DNA of 19,230 nucleotides from CAZPWQ01 sp964590495. GTDB taxonomy: Bacteria; Bacteroidota; Rhodothermia; Balneolales; Balneolaceae. The DNA lies in the NCBI GenBank assembly GCA_964590495.1, contig CAZPWQ010000063.1, positions 1 to 19,230 on the forward strand. Reading direction: 5' to 3'. Of this stretch, positions 1-8,444 are shown in pieces. A program made the position numbers and the translations under genes. Each line of letters opens with the position of its first letter. The stretch's first letter is position 1. The notes under the pieces were generated by a model. It was not told the origin of the DNA. It made no database searches and saw nothing but the letters and a program-made list of their open reading frames with translations.

Positions 1-9
1 GTCAGGGTT

Positions 10-276
10 GTAGAAGTTATGTAATTTGTTGACAGTTTTGGTTAAACAGTTTGGATAAATCCCCTCTTGAGAGGGGTGGCCGCCGTGACTTTCGGCGGTC
101 GGGGTGTGTAGGTGTGCGCCTAATACCCGTTTTAGTTTTGATTTACTGATTTACTGAGGGATTGAGGGTTTCCCTGCCAACCGCCGCTGCCTGCTGCCAC
201 TGGAGCCCCTCCAACGATTCAAAGGCCGGATAGCTTTCTACCAACTGATTTTGTTAACGAATTACATAACTTCTAC
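10..276. repeat. MITE-like inverted-repeat element next to nuoN
   Basis: The left end (10-34) and the reverse complement of the right end (252-276) form 25-bp terminal inverted repeats, both beginning GTAGAAGTTATGTAATT, with 2 mismatches. The same ends occur at 13861-13885 and, inverted, at 15670-15694. A 21-bp stretch at 211-231 is repeated exactly at 15629-15649. The interior has no long open frame but carries two compact hairpins: a perfect 6-bp stem at 61-76 with loop TTGA, and a stem at 78-100 built on CCGCCG/CGGCGG. I infer a non-autonomous mobile or dispersed repeat. The mobilising enzyme cannot be identified, and the outer end may extend further left because the window begins there. 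Confidence 0.65.
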
Positions 277-280
277 GGGG

Positions 281-1726
281 TCACATTACCCCGGCTACCC
301 AATCATTAGCGTAATAGGAATTAAGTAACTCCGACAGACCTCCGGGGGCTATTCCAAAATAAATTGTCATAATGGCCAGTAAAATAAGAGTTGTCTTAAA
401 GAGTAGTCCGGCTTGTACAAATGGGACGTCTTTATGAGCTTCGCGAAAATACATGTATACCATCGGACGCAGATAATAATACACACTTGCAGCGCTGGCC
501 AATACGCCGACTATTGCAAGCCCGATCATGCCTGCATTTACAGCCGCTGCAAATACAAGATATTTGCCTACAAAACCTACAAAAGGCGGAATGCCGGCAA
601 GTGAAAACAGAAAGAAGGAGAGCATTACACCCATTATAGGTCGTTTGAATCCCAGTCCCGCATAATTATTGACATCGGTAAAATCCAGCCCCTGCTGACG
701 TTCATAATATGCCACGATACCGAAGGCGCCCACATTCATTATAGTATACGCCAGCAAATAGTAAAGTACGGCACTGTATCCCTCCGGAGTGCCGGCTGCA
801 AGTCCGACAAGAAGATAACCGGCATGGGCTATGCTTGAGTATGCCAGCATGCGTTTGATATTATCCTGTACGAGGGCGATTACATTACCGGCTATCATGG
901 TGATAATGGCGATAACCTCAATAACTTCACCCCATTCGGCAGTTTCGGCCGGAAGCATCTTTGAGAGTATTAAAATCAATGCTACAAATGTTGCCGATTT
1001 TGATGCTGTGGCCATATAAGCGGTGAGTGTCGTAGGGGTTCCCTGGTAAACATCAGGAGTCCACATATGAAAGGGTACTGCTGAAATCTTAAAGAAGAAT
1101 CCGCCCAACAGCAATGCCGCGCCCGCAAGAAACAGAAGATCGGAACTGGCGGCATCTGCAATTTCCGCTAAATAAAAAGACCCGGTAGCTCCATACAGCA
1201 ACGCCATACCGTAAAGCAGAAAGCCAGTGGAAAAAGCACCGAGCAAAAAGTATTTCAATGCAGCCTCCGCCCCTATCTTTCGTTCGCTTATCAATCCGGC
1301 CATTACATACAGGCAAACCGACATGGTCTCCAGTCCGAGAAATACCATTATAAGATTATTGGCGCTGGCCAGGCCGAGCATTGCGGTAGTTGCAAATAAT
1401 ATCAGACCGTATACTTCGCCGTAGTTATGTTCAATGGCACTCAGGTATTCACGAGAAATAAGGACGCAAAAAAGTGAGGCGAACAGAACCACGGTATTTC
1501 CAAAAGCTGCTGTTCCGCCATAAACGATCATCTCTGAAAATGCCGATCCGGTGGGACCAAACATATCCATAACTGAGATCACCAGTCCGGCAAGTAATGA
1601 TACCACCGTTACACCGAAAATCCCCTCATGATCATTTTTATAGGCGTCGATCATGATAACGACAAGTCCCGCGACAGCCGCAATAACTCCTGGTAAAAAT
1701 GCTTTTAAATCGTGTAAATACTCCAT
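281..1726 (-). CDS. nuoN: NADH-quinone oxidoreductase subunit N
   Basis: A 481-residue polytopic membrane protein matching the NuoN family of antiporter-like complex I subunits, which take part in proton translocation driven by NADH oxidation. Seen directly: the conserved TM5 glutamate in GLETMSVCLYVMAGL (E133), the TM7 lysine in FFKISAVPFHMWTPDVYQG (K213), the TM8 lysine in ATASKSATF (K243), and the QDNIKRMLAYSSIAHAGY loop. Length is normal for the family. ATG start; the gene begins 5 bp after pcd, so it is the last gene of the nuoL-nuoM-pcd-nuoN operon. The TGA stop lies within a short hairpin (276-293) directly beside the MITE-like element at 10-276, so the last few residues may have been altered by that insertion. 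Confidence 0.96.
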   Translation of the reverse strand: MEYLHDLKAFLPGVIAAVAGLVVIMIDAYKNDHEGIFGVTVVSLLAGLVISVMDMFGPTGSAFSEMIVYGGTAAFGNTVVLFASLFCVLISREYLSAIEHNYGEVYGLILFATTAMLGLASANNLIMVFLGLETMSVCLYVMAGLISERKIGAEAALKYFLLGAFSTGFLLYGMALLYGATGSFYLAEIADAASSDLLFLAGAALLLGGFFFKISAVPFHMWTPDVYQGTPTTLTAYMATASKSATFVALILILSKMLPAETAEWGEVIEVIAIITMIAGNVIALVQDNIKRMLAYSSIAHAGYLLVGLAAGTPEGYSAVLYYLLAYTIMNVGAFGIVAYYERQQGLDFTDVNNYAGLGFKRPIMGVMLSFFLFSLAGIPPFVGFVGKYLVFAAAVNAGMIGLAIVGVLASAASVYYYLRPMVYMYFREAHKDVPFVQAGLLFKTTLILLAIMTIYFGIAPGGLSELLNSYYANDWVAGVM

Positions 1727-1731
1727 GCAAA

Positions 1732-2022
1732 TTATTTGTTATACAGTGACTCTATACTCTTTGCGAGCTTGATATCTTTTTCTGTTACTTTTCCACCGGC
1801 ATCATGTGTGCTCAGCGAAATCGATACGGTGTTATAAACATTGAACAATTCGGGATGATGGACCTGCTCTTCAGCTTCGAAAGCAATACGTGTAATGAAG
1901 GATATCGCCTCCCTGAAATTGTCAAACTTATACTCCCTGGAAATTTTATCGTTTTCGTAAGACCATCCGGCCAGGTTATTCAGTTCTTTTGAAATTCGAT
2001 CGTTGCTTAGTGGTTCAGACAT
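1732..2022 (-). CDS. Pterin-4a-carbinolamine dehydratase
   Basis: A 96-residue protein with the family signature EEQVHHPELFNVYNTVSISL (residues about 51-70), containing the paired catalytic histidines followed by Pro-Glu, and the C-terminal THDAGGKVTEKDIKLAKSIE block. The family dehydrates 4a-hydroxytetrahydrobiopterin, recycling the cofactor of aromatic amino acid hydroxylases; some members act as transcriptional cofactors (DCoH). It sits 8 bp after nuoM and 5 bp before nuoN and must be co-transcribed with them. Nothing in the sequence links it biochemically to complex I, but the same placement has been reported in Rhodothermus marinus. Soluble, cytoplasmic, no signal peptide. Full length for the family. 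Confidence 0.93.
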   Translation of the reverse strand: MSEPLSNDRISKELNNLAGWSYENDKISREYKFDNFREAISFITRIAFEAEEQVHHPELFNVYNTVSISLSTHDAGGKVTEKDIKLAKSIESLYNK

Positions 2023-2030
2023 TGTATTAT

Positions 2031-3641
2031 TTACTTTGGTTTGGATGCCAATTCATTGGTTACATCGGTAACATCATACAATGTAGAAGCCCACTCCGGT
2101 AGTTCCTCTGTGGAAGCGGATTTCTTTATAGCCATACGTTTTTCATTCGAAGATTCAAGCAGCTCATTTACCTGTACTTCGGAATACTGCATAAAATCCA
2201 CCGGACGAATTCCAATCCAGATCATAAAAATAATCAGGGGAATCATCAGCCCGATTTCGCGGGCATTCAGATCAATAAGTTTTTCATTTTCTTCATGTGT
2301 GACCGGTCCGAACATAACCCGCTGATACATCCACAACATATAAACTGCAGCAAGAATAACTCCTGTCGTCGCAAAAATGGCAAAGGCATTATGAGACAAC
2401 ACGTCGGAATTGAACGTGCCATTCAAAATCAGAAATTCTCCGACAAATCCGTTTAACCCGGGCAACCCTATCGAAGCCAGTGTCGAGATCATAAACAGTA
2501 CGGCAAATACGGGAAGAATACCGGCGATTCCCCCGAAATCTTCAATCATGCGCGTGTGGCGGCGATCATATATCATGCCGACGATAAGGAATAACGCCCC
2601 TGTCGACAGGCCGTGATTCACCATCTGGATGAGCGCTCCCTGTACCGCAATAGCATTAAAAGCGAACAAACCAAGCACCACAAAACCGAGGTGGCTGACC
2701 GACGAATAGGCAACAAGCTTTTTTACATCCTTCTGTACCATTGCCACCAGCGCACCGTAAATGATACCGATGACCGCCAGTGTTGCCATATATGGCGCCA
2801 GTTCAACGAATGCATTGGGAAACAACGGAAGGCATATACGAAGCAGTCCGTAGGTACCCATTTTCAATAAGATGGCGGCCAGCACTACCGAACCTGCTGT
2901 CGGTGCTTCGGTATGAGCATGGGGCAGCCATGTGTGAAAGGGAAAAAGCGGTACCTTAATACAGAATGCCAGTGCAAAAGCCAGGAATAAATAGGTTTGC
3001 TCTACCAGGCCGATCTGGTATGCTTCACTCGATAAAAACCGCCAGTCGGTTGAAAATGTATAACCTTCTATAACAGTACCGGCGTCATATCCCAGATAAA
3101 TCAACCCGATCAACATTACCAGCGAACCAACCAGGGTATATACAAAAAACTTCACCGTAGCATGAATGCGATTTTTGCCGCCCCATATTCCAATCAGAAA
3201 ATACATCGGGATCAGTGACAGCTCAAAGAATACATAGAAAACGATAAGATCCAGGGAAGCAAAAACACCCATCGAGGCTGTTTGCAAAAGCAACAGCATG
3301 GCATAATAACCGGTCAAATGTTTTTTGACAGAATCCCATGAGGAGAGAATAAGGATCGGCCCGAACAGAGTGGTAAGCATAAAGAGCAAAAGGCTGAGAC
3401 CATCAAGTCCCACAAGATATTTGACGTCAAGTCCGGCAAGAACAGTATTTCCCTCCGTCAGGTATTGTGCTGTAGAAGAATTGGCTATATCAAAATTCAG
3501 TAACAATGGAATCGACAACAGAAATGTAGCCGTTGTCACTATAAAGCTCGTCCATTTCACAGCTTTGTCGCTCCGCGCTACAAGTATTGCAGCGATTCCC
3601 ACGAGCGGTAAATAAATACAAATATTCAGAAGTAATTCCAT
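2031..3641 (-). CDS. nuoM: NADH-quinone oxidoreductase subunit M
   Basis: A 536-residue membrane protein of the NuoM family, a proton-translocating antiporter-like subunit of complex I. Key positions visible: the TM5 glutamate in FYVFFELSLIPMYFLIGIWG (E140), the TM7 lysine in AFCIKVPLFPFHTWLPHAH (K229), the TM8 lysine in AAILLKMGTYGLLR (K260), and the MVQKDVKKLVAYSSVSHLGF loop. I chose ATG at 3641; a TTG two codons upstream is less likely because it adds only Met-Ile ahead of a normal N-terminus. The protein is slightly longer than the E. coli homologue because of a charged C-terminal tail of about 35 residues after the last helix. It starts 13 bp after nuoL and lacks a clear Shine-Dalgarno. 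Confidence 0.96.
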   Translation of the reverse strand: MELLLNICIYLPLVGIAAILVARSDKAVKWTSFIVTTATFLLSIPLLLNFDIANSSTAQYLTEGNTVLAGLDVKYLVGLDGLSLLLFMLTTLFGPILILSSWDSVKKHLTGYYAMLLLLQTASMGVFASLDLIVFYVFFELSLIPMYFLIGIWGGKNRIHATVKFFVYTLVGSLVMLIGLIYLGYDAGTVIEGYTFSTDWRFLSSEAYQIGLVEQTYLFLAFALAFCIKVPLFPFHTWLPHAHTEAPTAGSVVLAAILLKMGTYGLLRICLPLFPNAFVELAPYMATLAVIGIIYGALVAMVQKDVKKLVAYSSVSHLGFVVLGLFAFNAIAVQGALIQMVNHGLSTGALFLIVGMIYDRRHTRMIEDFGGIAGILPVFAVLFMISTLASIGLPGLNGFVGEFLILNGTFNSDVLSHNAFAIFATTGVILAAVYMLWMYQRVMFGPVTHEENEKLIDLNAREIGLMIPLIIFMIWIGIRPVDFMQYSEVQVNELLESSNEKRMAIKKSASTEELPEWASTLYDVTDVTNELASKPK

Positions 3642-3654
3642 TATCAAATCTAAT

Positions 3655-5676
3655 TTACAGGATCAACATGCTTAAAACTATCAGGACACCAATCACCAGT
3701 GCCAGTGCATAACTGGATGTGACACCGGTCTGTACATAGCGGATGACACTTCCGAAAAGCCGGACTATTCCACCCACCATATTTACAAAACCGTCTATAA
3801 TCTTCATATCGAATCTGGCCAGACCTCTATCCGAAAATCGTACGGTCGGATGCACGATGAGACCTTCATAAATTTCATCGAGACTGTATTTTTCTTTCCA
3901 TGTTTCATAGAACACACCCAGACGTCCGGCCAACCGGGTGTCAGGCTCTTCGGTAGCACCGCTGTTGTACATACGATATGCCACTGCCAGACCGCCGAAG
4001 GCTACAAGTATAGACACGATCATCAGGATCCATTCAACCGAATGGGAAAGAGTAAGCTCGAAATCGGCAGCAACAGTATACAGCCAGTCGTGCAACAGGT
4101 TTACATGAGCCTCTCCGCCGGTAAATGTCTCAACAATAAAATTCGGGACTCCCAGGAAACCACCGACTACTGACAAACCTCCGAGCGTCCATAACGGGAC
4201 GGTCATCGTTGGAGGGCTTTCGTGCAAATGCTTCTCAGCCCCTTCGGCACCGGCTACTTTTCCTGGCAGTTTAAATTCGCCGTTGAAGGTACCGAATGTG
4301 AGGCGGAACATATATAATGCCGTTAAAAAAGCAGTGGCAATTCCAATGACCCAAAGCAGGATATAGAGACTTCCAGCGAATTCACCGAAACCGGCATTAA
4401 ATGCAAAGGCCAATACTTCGTCCTTTGAAAAAAATCCAGCCAGCGGCGGAATACCCGCGATGGCAATTGTGGAAATAAGAAATGTCATATAAGTGGAAGG
4501 CATATACTCCTTCAGGCCTCCCATAAAACGCATATCCTGTGGATCAAAATGTACCTCGTGCCCCTCTTCATGCAGCCCGTGTTCGACATGTTCCATAGCA
4601 TGGATCACAGATCCCGAACCGAGGAAGAGGCAGGCTTTAAAAAAGGCATGTGTCATCAGATGAAACATCGCGGCCGTAAATGCACCAGACCCCAAAGCAA
4701 GAAACATATACCCGAGCTGTGATATGGTCGAATATGCGAGGACGCGCTTGATATCGTTTTGGGTCAGGGCAATAGTAGCGGCCACGACAGCAGTCAGCGC
4801 ACCGATAACAGCAATGATCATCATTATTTCAGGAGACATCACATACATCGTAGACATGCGCGATATCAGGTAAATACCGGAAGTAACCATCGTGGCGGCA
4901 TGGATAAGCGCCGAAACGGGAGTGGGACCAGCCATCGCATCAGGCAACCACACGAATAATGGAATCTGGGCACTTTTACCGGTGGCTCCAATAAACAACA
5001 ACAGTCCTATCCAGAATTTGTCTTCTCCGGGAATTACGCTGAGGTCGGTCAGTATCGTTTCAAAACGAAGGCTCCCCACATGCTGGAAAACCATGAACAT
5101 CGCCAACAGGAATGCGAAATCCCCTACCCTGTTATATATAAAGGCCTTTTTGGCCGCATCCGAATTTCCCATGTCGGCATACCAGAAACCGATCAACAGG
5201 TATGAACAAAGTCCGACGCCTTCCCAGCCGAGAAAAAGAAGCAGCAGATTGTCGGCCAGTACGAGATTCAGCATTGCAAAGATGAAGAGATTCAGATAGG
5301 CAAAAAATTTCCAGTAACCTTCATCCTCCCAGATATAACCAATGGAATAAAGGTGTATCAGAAATCCTACACCGGTCACTATCAACGTCATCATTATGGA
5401 TAGTTGGTCTATCTGGTAAGCGATATCCGCACTGAAGGCTCCTGCTTCAATCCAGGTGAAGAGAGTGACAAATATGGGATCTGAATCCTGACCCATATTG
5501 ATAAAGAAGTAGACAGCAATAACAAAAGGAACAAAGACAACAAAATTCGAGAGGATGCCAATTATGGCCTTTTTATTTCTATAAGGTTTGGAACTAAGTC
5601 CCAAAAGTCCATTGATGAGAAAGCCGAGGAGTGGCAGAAGAACAATAAGACTGACAAGCGTTGTAGCGGAATCCAT
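3655..5676 (-). CDS. nuoL: NADH-quinone oxidoreductase subunit L
   Basis: A 673-residue protein of the NuoL family, the distal antiporter-like complex I subunit. Visible: the TM5 glutamate in GWEGVGLCSYLLIGFWY (E152), the TM7 lysine in GATGKSAQIPLFVWLPDAM (K234), the GPTPVSALIHAATMVTSG block, TQNDIKRVLAYSTISQLGY, and a His-rich cytoplasmic insert (HAMEHVEHGLHEEGHEVHFD) before PQDMRFMGGLKEYMPSTY, typical of Bacteroidota-like NuoL. The C-terminus holds the family's long lateral helix and terminal anchor (RYVQTGVTSSYALALV). ATG at 5676 is preferred over TTG at 5691, which would add five residues. It is first in the minus-strand operon; no other nuo genes lie upstream in the window, so the L/M/N module is separate from the rest of complex I. 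Confidence 0.96.
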   Translation of the reverse strand: MDSATTLVSLIVLLPLLGFLINGLLGLSSKPYRNKKAIIGILSNFVVFVPFVIAVYFFINMGQDSDPIFVTLFTWIEAGAFSADIAYQIDQLSIMMTLIVTGVGFLIHLYSIGYIWEDEGYWKFFAYLNLFIFAMLNLVLADNLLLLFLGWEGVGLCSYLLIGFWYADMGNSDAAKKAFIYNRVGDFAFLLAMFMVFQHVGSLRFETILTDLSVIPGEDKFWIGLLLFIGATGKSAQIPLFVWLPDAMAGPTPVSALIHAATMVTSGIYLISRMSTMYVMSPEIMMIIAVIGALTAVVAATIALTQNDIKRVLAYSTISQLGYMFLALGSGAFTAAMFHLMTHAFFKACLFLGSGSVIHAMEHVEHGLHEEGHEVHFDPQDMRFMGGLKEYMPSTYMTFLISTIAIAGIPPLAGFFSKDEVLAFAFNAGFGEFAGSLYILLWVIGIATAFLTALYMFRLTFGTFNGEFKLPGKVAGAEGAEKHLHESPPTMTVPLWTLGGLSVVGGFLGVPNFIVETFTGGEAHVNLLHDWLYTVAADFELTLSHSVEWILMIVSILVAFGGLAVAYRMYNSGATEEPDTRLAGRLGVFYETWKEKYSLDEIYEGLIVHPTVRFSDRGLARFDMKIIDGFVNMVGGIVRLFGSVIRYVQTGVTSSYALALVIGVLIVLSMLIL

Positions 5677-6260
5677 TAAAATTATTTTCAAAGGTTTTGC
5701 CTCAAAATTTCGTCCACAAGGTACTTAAAAATCTGTAAACGAAAAAGATTCAAACCCGGCTTTCTCAAGAGAGATTTTAAATTTTTGTAAAGCGTATAAA
5801 TTCAATTCTTTTGGGAGCTTTTAATACCGATATGAATATAGGTAACACTTCAATCATCAACAGAATCCTTTAAAAAGTTTCTCGTGGGCTGTAACACAGT
5901 TGCACAAAGGAGCACGAAGGACCACAGAGAAAAACCAAAGCACAATTATGAAAAGAAGATTGACCTTCAATGGTCCTAATGGAGATGTCTTTGTGAAACT
6001 CTGTGCTTCTTCGTGTCCCTCTGTGTAACAGCCGAGAAGGAGTCGGAGATAGAAGATATAATCCGCGATAATCTACCGGATCTGCATTATCCGCGTTCCA
6101 TTAAAAAATTTTGAATTTCTCAATAAAACTTTAGAGTTTCTATCGCTTATTTACCAAATATTCTTAGGTATCAGTTAGCTTTAAATTGTTAAAGTTTTGT
6201 TAAACCGGTTCGATTATAGCAATCTCTTATTTCAGCTATTCTCCAGAATTTGTATGTTAA
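5677..6260. promoter_or_regulatory. Divergent intergenic region between nuoL and mnhE
   Basis: These 584 bp separate two divergently transcribed operons and must hold both promoters, though I cannot fix either one with confidence. No open frame of merit is present. AT-rich stretches lie next to each gene start (5700-5880 and 6105-6250). The centre is occupied by the palindromic repeat 5886-6034, followed by a small inverted repeat with arms 6063-6072 and 6086-6095 (CCGCGATAAT / ATTATCCGCG, one-base offset). Confidence 0.5.
5886..6034. repeat. Dispersed palindromic repeat in divergent region
   Basis: The left arm begins GGGCTGTAACACAG and continues into CACAAAGG-AGCACGAAGG-ACCACAGAG. The right arm, read on the opposite strand, gives CGGCTGTTACACAGAGGGAC then ACGAAGAAGCACAGAG. 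The outer 13-14 bp match with one mismatch, and the inner parts share CACGAAG/CACAGAG modules with indels. This is a roughly 149-bp imperfect palindrome without coding capacity, of the type often scattered through intergenic regions of Bacteroidota-like genomes. Genome-wide copy number cannot be judged from this window. Confidence 0.6.
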
Positions 6261-6866
6261 GTGCCTGTTTTAGCAGACGTAATTTATCAACTAAAAGATC
6301 TGTCTCTTTTGAAGACGCTCTCGTTTCGTAATCTTATAATTTCCTTTACCACTCTGCTGGCATTCTGGTTCATCATGAGTGGTTTTTTTGATGTCGTTCA
6401 CGGACTGATGGGTATAGCCAGTGTAGCATGTGTACTTGCACTTAACTACCAGCTGAGGAAACACAAGTATTTTGAAGATGAAGTGGATGTTCTTGAAGAA
6501 CTGCGCTATTGGAAACTGTTTCTTTATCTCTTCTGGCTGGCCTGGCAAATACTGGTTTCAGGAATACAAGTGGCCCGTGTAATATTGAGTCCTTCTCTTC
6601 CGATAGAGCCCCAAATGATCCGTTTTAAAGTCAATCTTCCAAGCGCTCATGCTAAAATGATTTTAGGGAATTCCATTACATTGACACCGGGAACACTGAC
6701 GGTAGATATACATGGAGATGAATTCCTGGTGCACGCTATTATGCCCCGGTCGTACAAGGGTATAATTGATGATACCATGCCCAGAAAAGTTCTGAACCTT
6801 TTCACCAATGAAGGATACCCGGTAGTTTCAGATGTATCCATAATCACAGATAACGACAAACTGTAA
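6261..6866 (+). CDS. mnhE: Mrp/Mnh cation:proton antiporter subunit E
   Basis: A 201-residue MnhE/MbhA-family protein, first gene of the antiporter operon. N-terminal helices (about residues 24-65: FRNLIISFTTLLAFWFIMSG onward) are followed by a cytoplasmic domain with the family block KMILGNSITLTPGTLTVDI (about residues 132-150). The encoded complex exchanges Na+ (or K+/Li+) for protons across the cytoplasmic membrane. The start is uncertain: GTG at 6261 gives an N-terminal extension of about 16 residues, while a TTG in the same frame at 6309 gives a length closer to typical MnhE (about 160-185). The stop overlaps the mnhF start (TAATG), implying translational coupling. Confidence 0.92.
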   Translation: MPVLADVIYQLKDLSLLKTLSFRNLIISFTTLLAFWFIMSGFFDVVHGLMGIASVACVLALNYQLRKHKYFEDEVDVLEELRYWKLFLYLFWLAWQILVSGIQVARVILSPSLPIEPQMIRFKVNLPSAHAKMILGNSITLTPGTLTVDIHGDEFLVHAIMPRSYKGIIDDTMPRKVLNLFTNEGYPVVSDVSIITDNDKL

Positions 6867-7141
6867 TGCATACTTTTTTCCTGTACAGCGCAGTGATTCT
6901 TACCGCTATTATTGTGATTCCGGCGTACCGGGTGGTGAAAGGACCTACGGTTTTTGACAGGCTGCTCGGCACCAATGCCATTGCAACAAAGACAATCGTC
7001 CTGATCTGCTTGACAGGTTACATCTTCGACAGGATTGATATGTTTATTGATATTACACTGGCTTACGCTATCCTGGGCTTTATCGGATCAATTACTGTTG
7101 CCAAATATTTTGAAACTTTGGAGGTGCATTACGATGAGTGA
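6866..7141 (+). CDS. mnhF: Mrp/Mnh antiporter subunit F
   Basis: A 91-residue protein with three predicted helices. It carries the MnhF/MbhB signature RVVKGPTVFDRLLGTNAIAT (about residues 22-41), followed by a helix around YIFDRIDMFIDITLAYAILG. Length and motif are normal for the family, a small membrane subunit that packs between MnhE and MnhG. ATG overlaps the mnhE stop by one base; the 3' end overlaps mnhG by 8 bases. Confidence 0.93.
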   Translation: MHTFFLYSAVILTAIIVIPAYRVVKGPTVFDRLLGTNAIATKTIVLICLTGYIFDRIDMFIDITLAYAILGFIGSITVAKYFETLEVHYDE

Positions 7142-7463
7142 AATCAGGGACATACTTACCGTTATTTTTGTTGTTTCCGGCATTTTCTTCCTCTTTATCG
7201 GAAGCTATGGTTTGATACGCCTTCCCGGTTTTTACTCCCGGACGCATTCAACCAGCAAGAGTGACACACTGGGCCTGCTCCTGGTTATTACCGGGTTGAT
7301 TATTTACGAAGGATGGCATCTTAACAGTGCCAAGCTTTTCCTGATTTTATTATTTATAGCACTATCCAACCCGATCGGTGCACACGCCCTGGCACGTGCC
7401 GCTTACGAGACCGGGCTCAAACCACTTTTCACCGGCAAAAATAAGGAGGAGAATAAAGCCTGA
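7134..7463 (+). CDS. mnhG: Mrp/Mnh antiporter subunit G
   Basis: A 109-residue, three-helix protein of the MnhG/MbhC family, recognised by GLIRLPGFYSRTHSTSKSDT (about residues 27-46) and the following hydrophobic segment. I chose ATG at 7134, which has GGAGG at 7120-7124 as a good Shine-Dalgarno; upstream in-frame codons would run through mnhF and give a non-family N-terminus. The C-terminus contains ALSNPIGAHALARAAY, as in MnhG. The TGA stop overlaps the next ATG (TGATG). Confidence 0.93.
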   Translation: MSEIRDILTVIFVVSGIFFLFIGSYGLIRLPGFYSRTHSTSKSDTLGLLLVITGLIIYEGWHLNSAKLFLILLFIALSNPIGAHALARAAYETGLKPLFTGKNKEENKA

Positions 7464-7708
7464 TGTATTGGGAACTGGAACTTATACTTTTTGTATTCCT
7501 GCTGATTACAGCCATTATTGCGCTGGAAACGAAGGATCTGCTTATCGCAGTGGTAATGCTCACAGCTTTTAGTTTTCTCATGGCTCTTTTATTTATAACA
7601 ATGGGAGCTGTTGATGTCGGATTTACAGAGGCTGTGGTCGGAGCCGGTGTTACAGGTATTTTATTCATAGTCGCACTTTATCAAACTACAAACCGTACAG
7701 TAGATTGA
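7463..7708 (+). CDS. MbhD-like (DUF4040) antiporter subunit
   Basis: An 81-residue hydrophobic protein with three helices, resembling MbhD and the first of the C-terminal domains of MrpA. The AVVMLTAFSFLMALLFITMG segment and the GFTEAVVGAGVTGILFIVAL block (about residues 31-72) are diagnostic: the EA(V)GAG helix is the acidic site of this family. In classical Mrp operons this domain is fused to the NuoL-like MrpA. Here it is a separate gene, as in archaeal Mbh. It overlaps mnhG by one base, and the next gene by four through a TTGA junction. Confidence 0.88.
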   Translation: MYWELELILFVFLLITAIIALETKDLLIAVVMLTAFSFLMALLFITMGAVDVGFTEAVVGAGVTGILFIVALYQTTNRTVD

Positions 7709-8007
7709 AGTATTTACATCTTATTTTGATTATCGCATTTACCGGTGTGCTGTTATACGCAGCTATGGATCTGCCACAGCGCGGAAACCCCGACAACCAG
7801 ATGCACCACGAAAAAAGTTTGACCGATACCGAAGTTGCGGGGCATTATTATATCGAAAACGCTTATGAAGATGCTCATACGCCGAATATGGTTACCGTCG
7901 TTTTAGGCGACTACCGCAGTATGGATACATTGGGTGAGCAGGTAGTAATATTTACCGCCGGTATGATCTGTTTTCTTCTGCTCAGAAAACGGAGGGACGA
8001 AGAATGA
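7705..8007 (+). CDS. MbhE-like antiporter subunit (MrpA C-terminal domain)
   Basis: A 100-residue protein with an N-terminal helix (residues about 3-22), a polar loop, and a C-terminal helix starting near residue 77. The core MVTVVLGDYRSMDTLGEQVV (about 62-81) matches the NVILVDFRGFDTLGE signature found at the C-terminus of MrpA and in MbhE. The TTG start at 7705 overlaps the preceding TGA stop (TTGA), consistent with coupling; no ATG lies near the expected N-terminus. The end overlaps mnhB (ATGA). It takes the place of the missing MrpA tail. Confidence 0.85.
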   Translation: MKYLHLILIIAFTGVLLYAAMDLPQRGNPDNQMHHEKSLTDTEVAGHYYIENAYEDAHTPNMVTVVLGDYRSMDTLGEQVVIFTAGMICFLLLRKRRDEE

Positions 8008-8444
8008 AAAAAAAGATCGCCAGTCCAATTGTCCTTCTCGGTTCCCGGCTGCTTAGTCCGTATATCATGATATTCGGCGCGTATGTAATTTTTCACGGCC
8101 ATTACAGTCCGGGCGGTGGTTTCCAGGGTGGCACACTGTTAGCTGCATCATTACTTTTGATACGCATCACCAGCGGAAGACGCATTTCAAGAATACAATT
8201 TCGCGATTATCTGACTACACCACTCGCTGTTATCGGAGTAATTATCTATTTCGGAACAGGCCTGGTTGCTATGATCGCGGGAGGATATTTCCTCGATTAC
8301 GAACAGCTGCCCCTGCCGGGCCTCGATGGCGCAGATTTACGCTTCTGGGGTATCCTGATCATTGAACTTGGTATAGGATTGACCGTGATGGCTGTGCTGG
8401 TTTCAATTTTCGACAATATGGTGAAAGGTGAGGATTATGATTGA
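8004..8444 (+). CDS. mnhB: Mrp/Mnh antiporter subunit B
   Basis: A 146-residue MnhB-family protein with four predicted helices. The signature FHGHYSPGGGFQGGTLLAAS (about residues 31-50) is nearly invariant in MrpB/MbhF. GGAGG at 7991-7995 precedes the ATG at good spacing. The start overlaps the stop of the upstream gene by four bases, and mnhC begins inside its last codons (8-bp overlap), so expression is probably coupled. Confidence 0.94.
   Translation: MKKKIASPIVLLGSRLLSPYIMIFGAYVIFHGHYSPGGGFQGGTLLAASLLLIRITSGRRISRIQFRDYLTTPLAVIGVIIYFGTGLVAMIAGGYFLDYEQLPLPGLDGADLRFWGILIIELGIGLTVMAVLVSIFDNMVKGEDYD

Noticed and set aside
7035..7133. N-terminal extension of mnhG into mnhF
   Set aside because: The extension would read mnhF out of frame; the ATG at 7134 has a good ribosome binding site and gives the normal family length.
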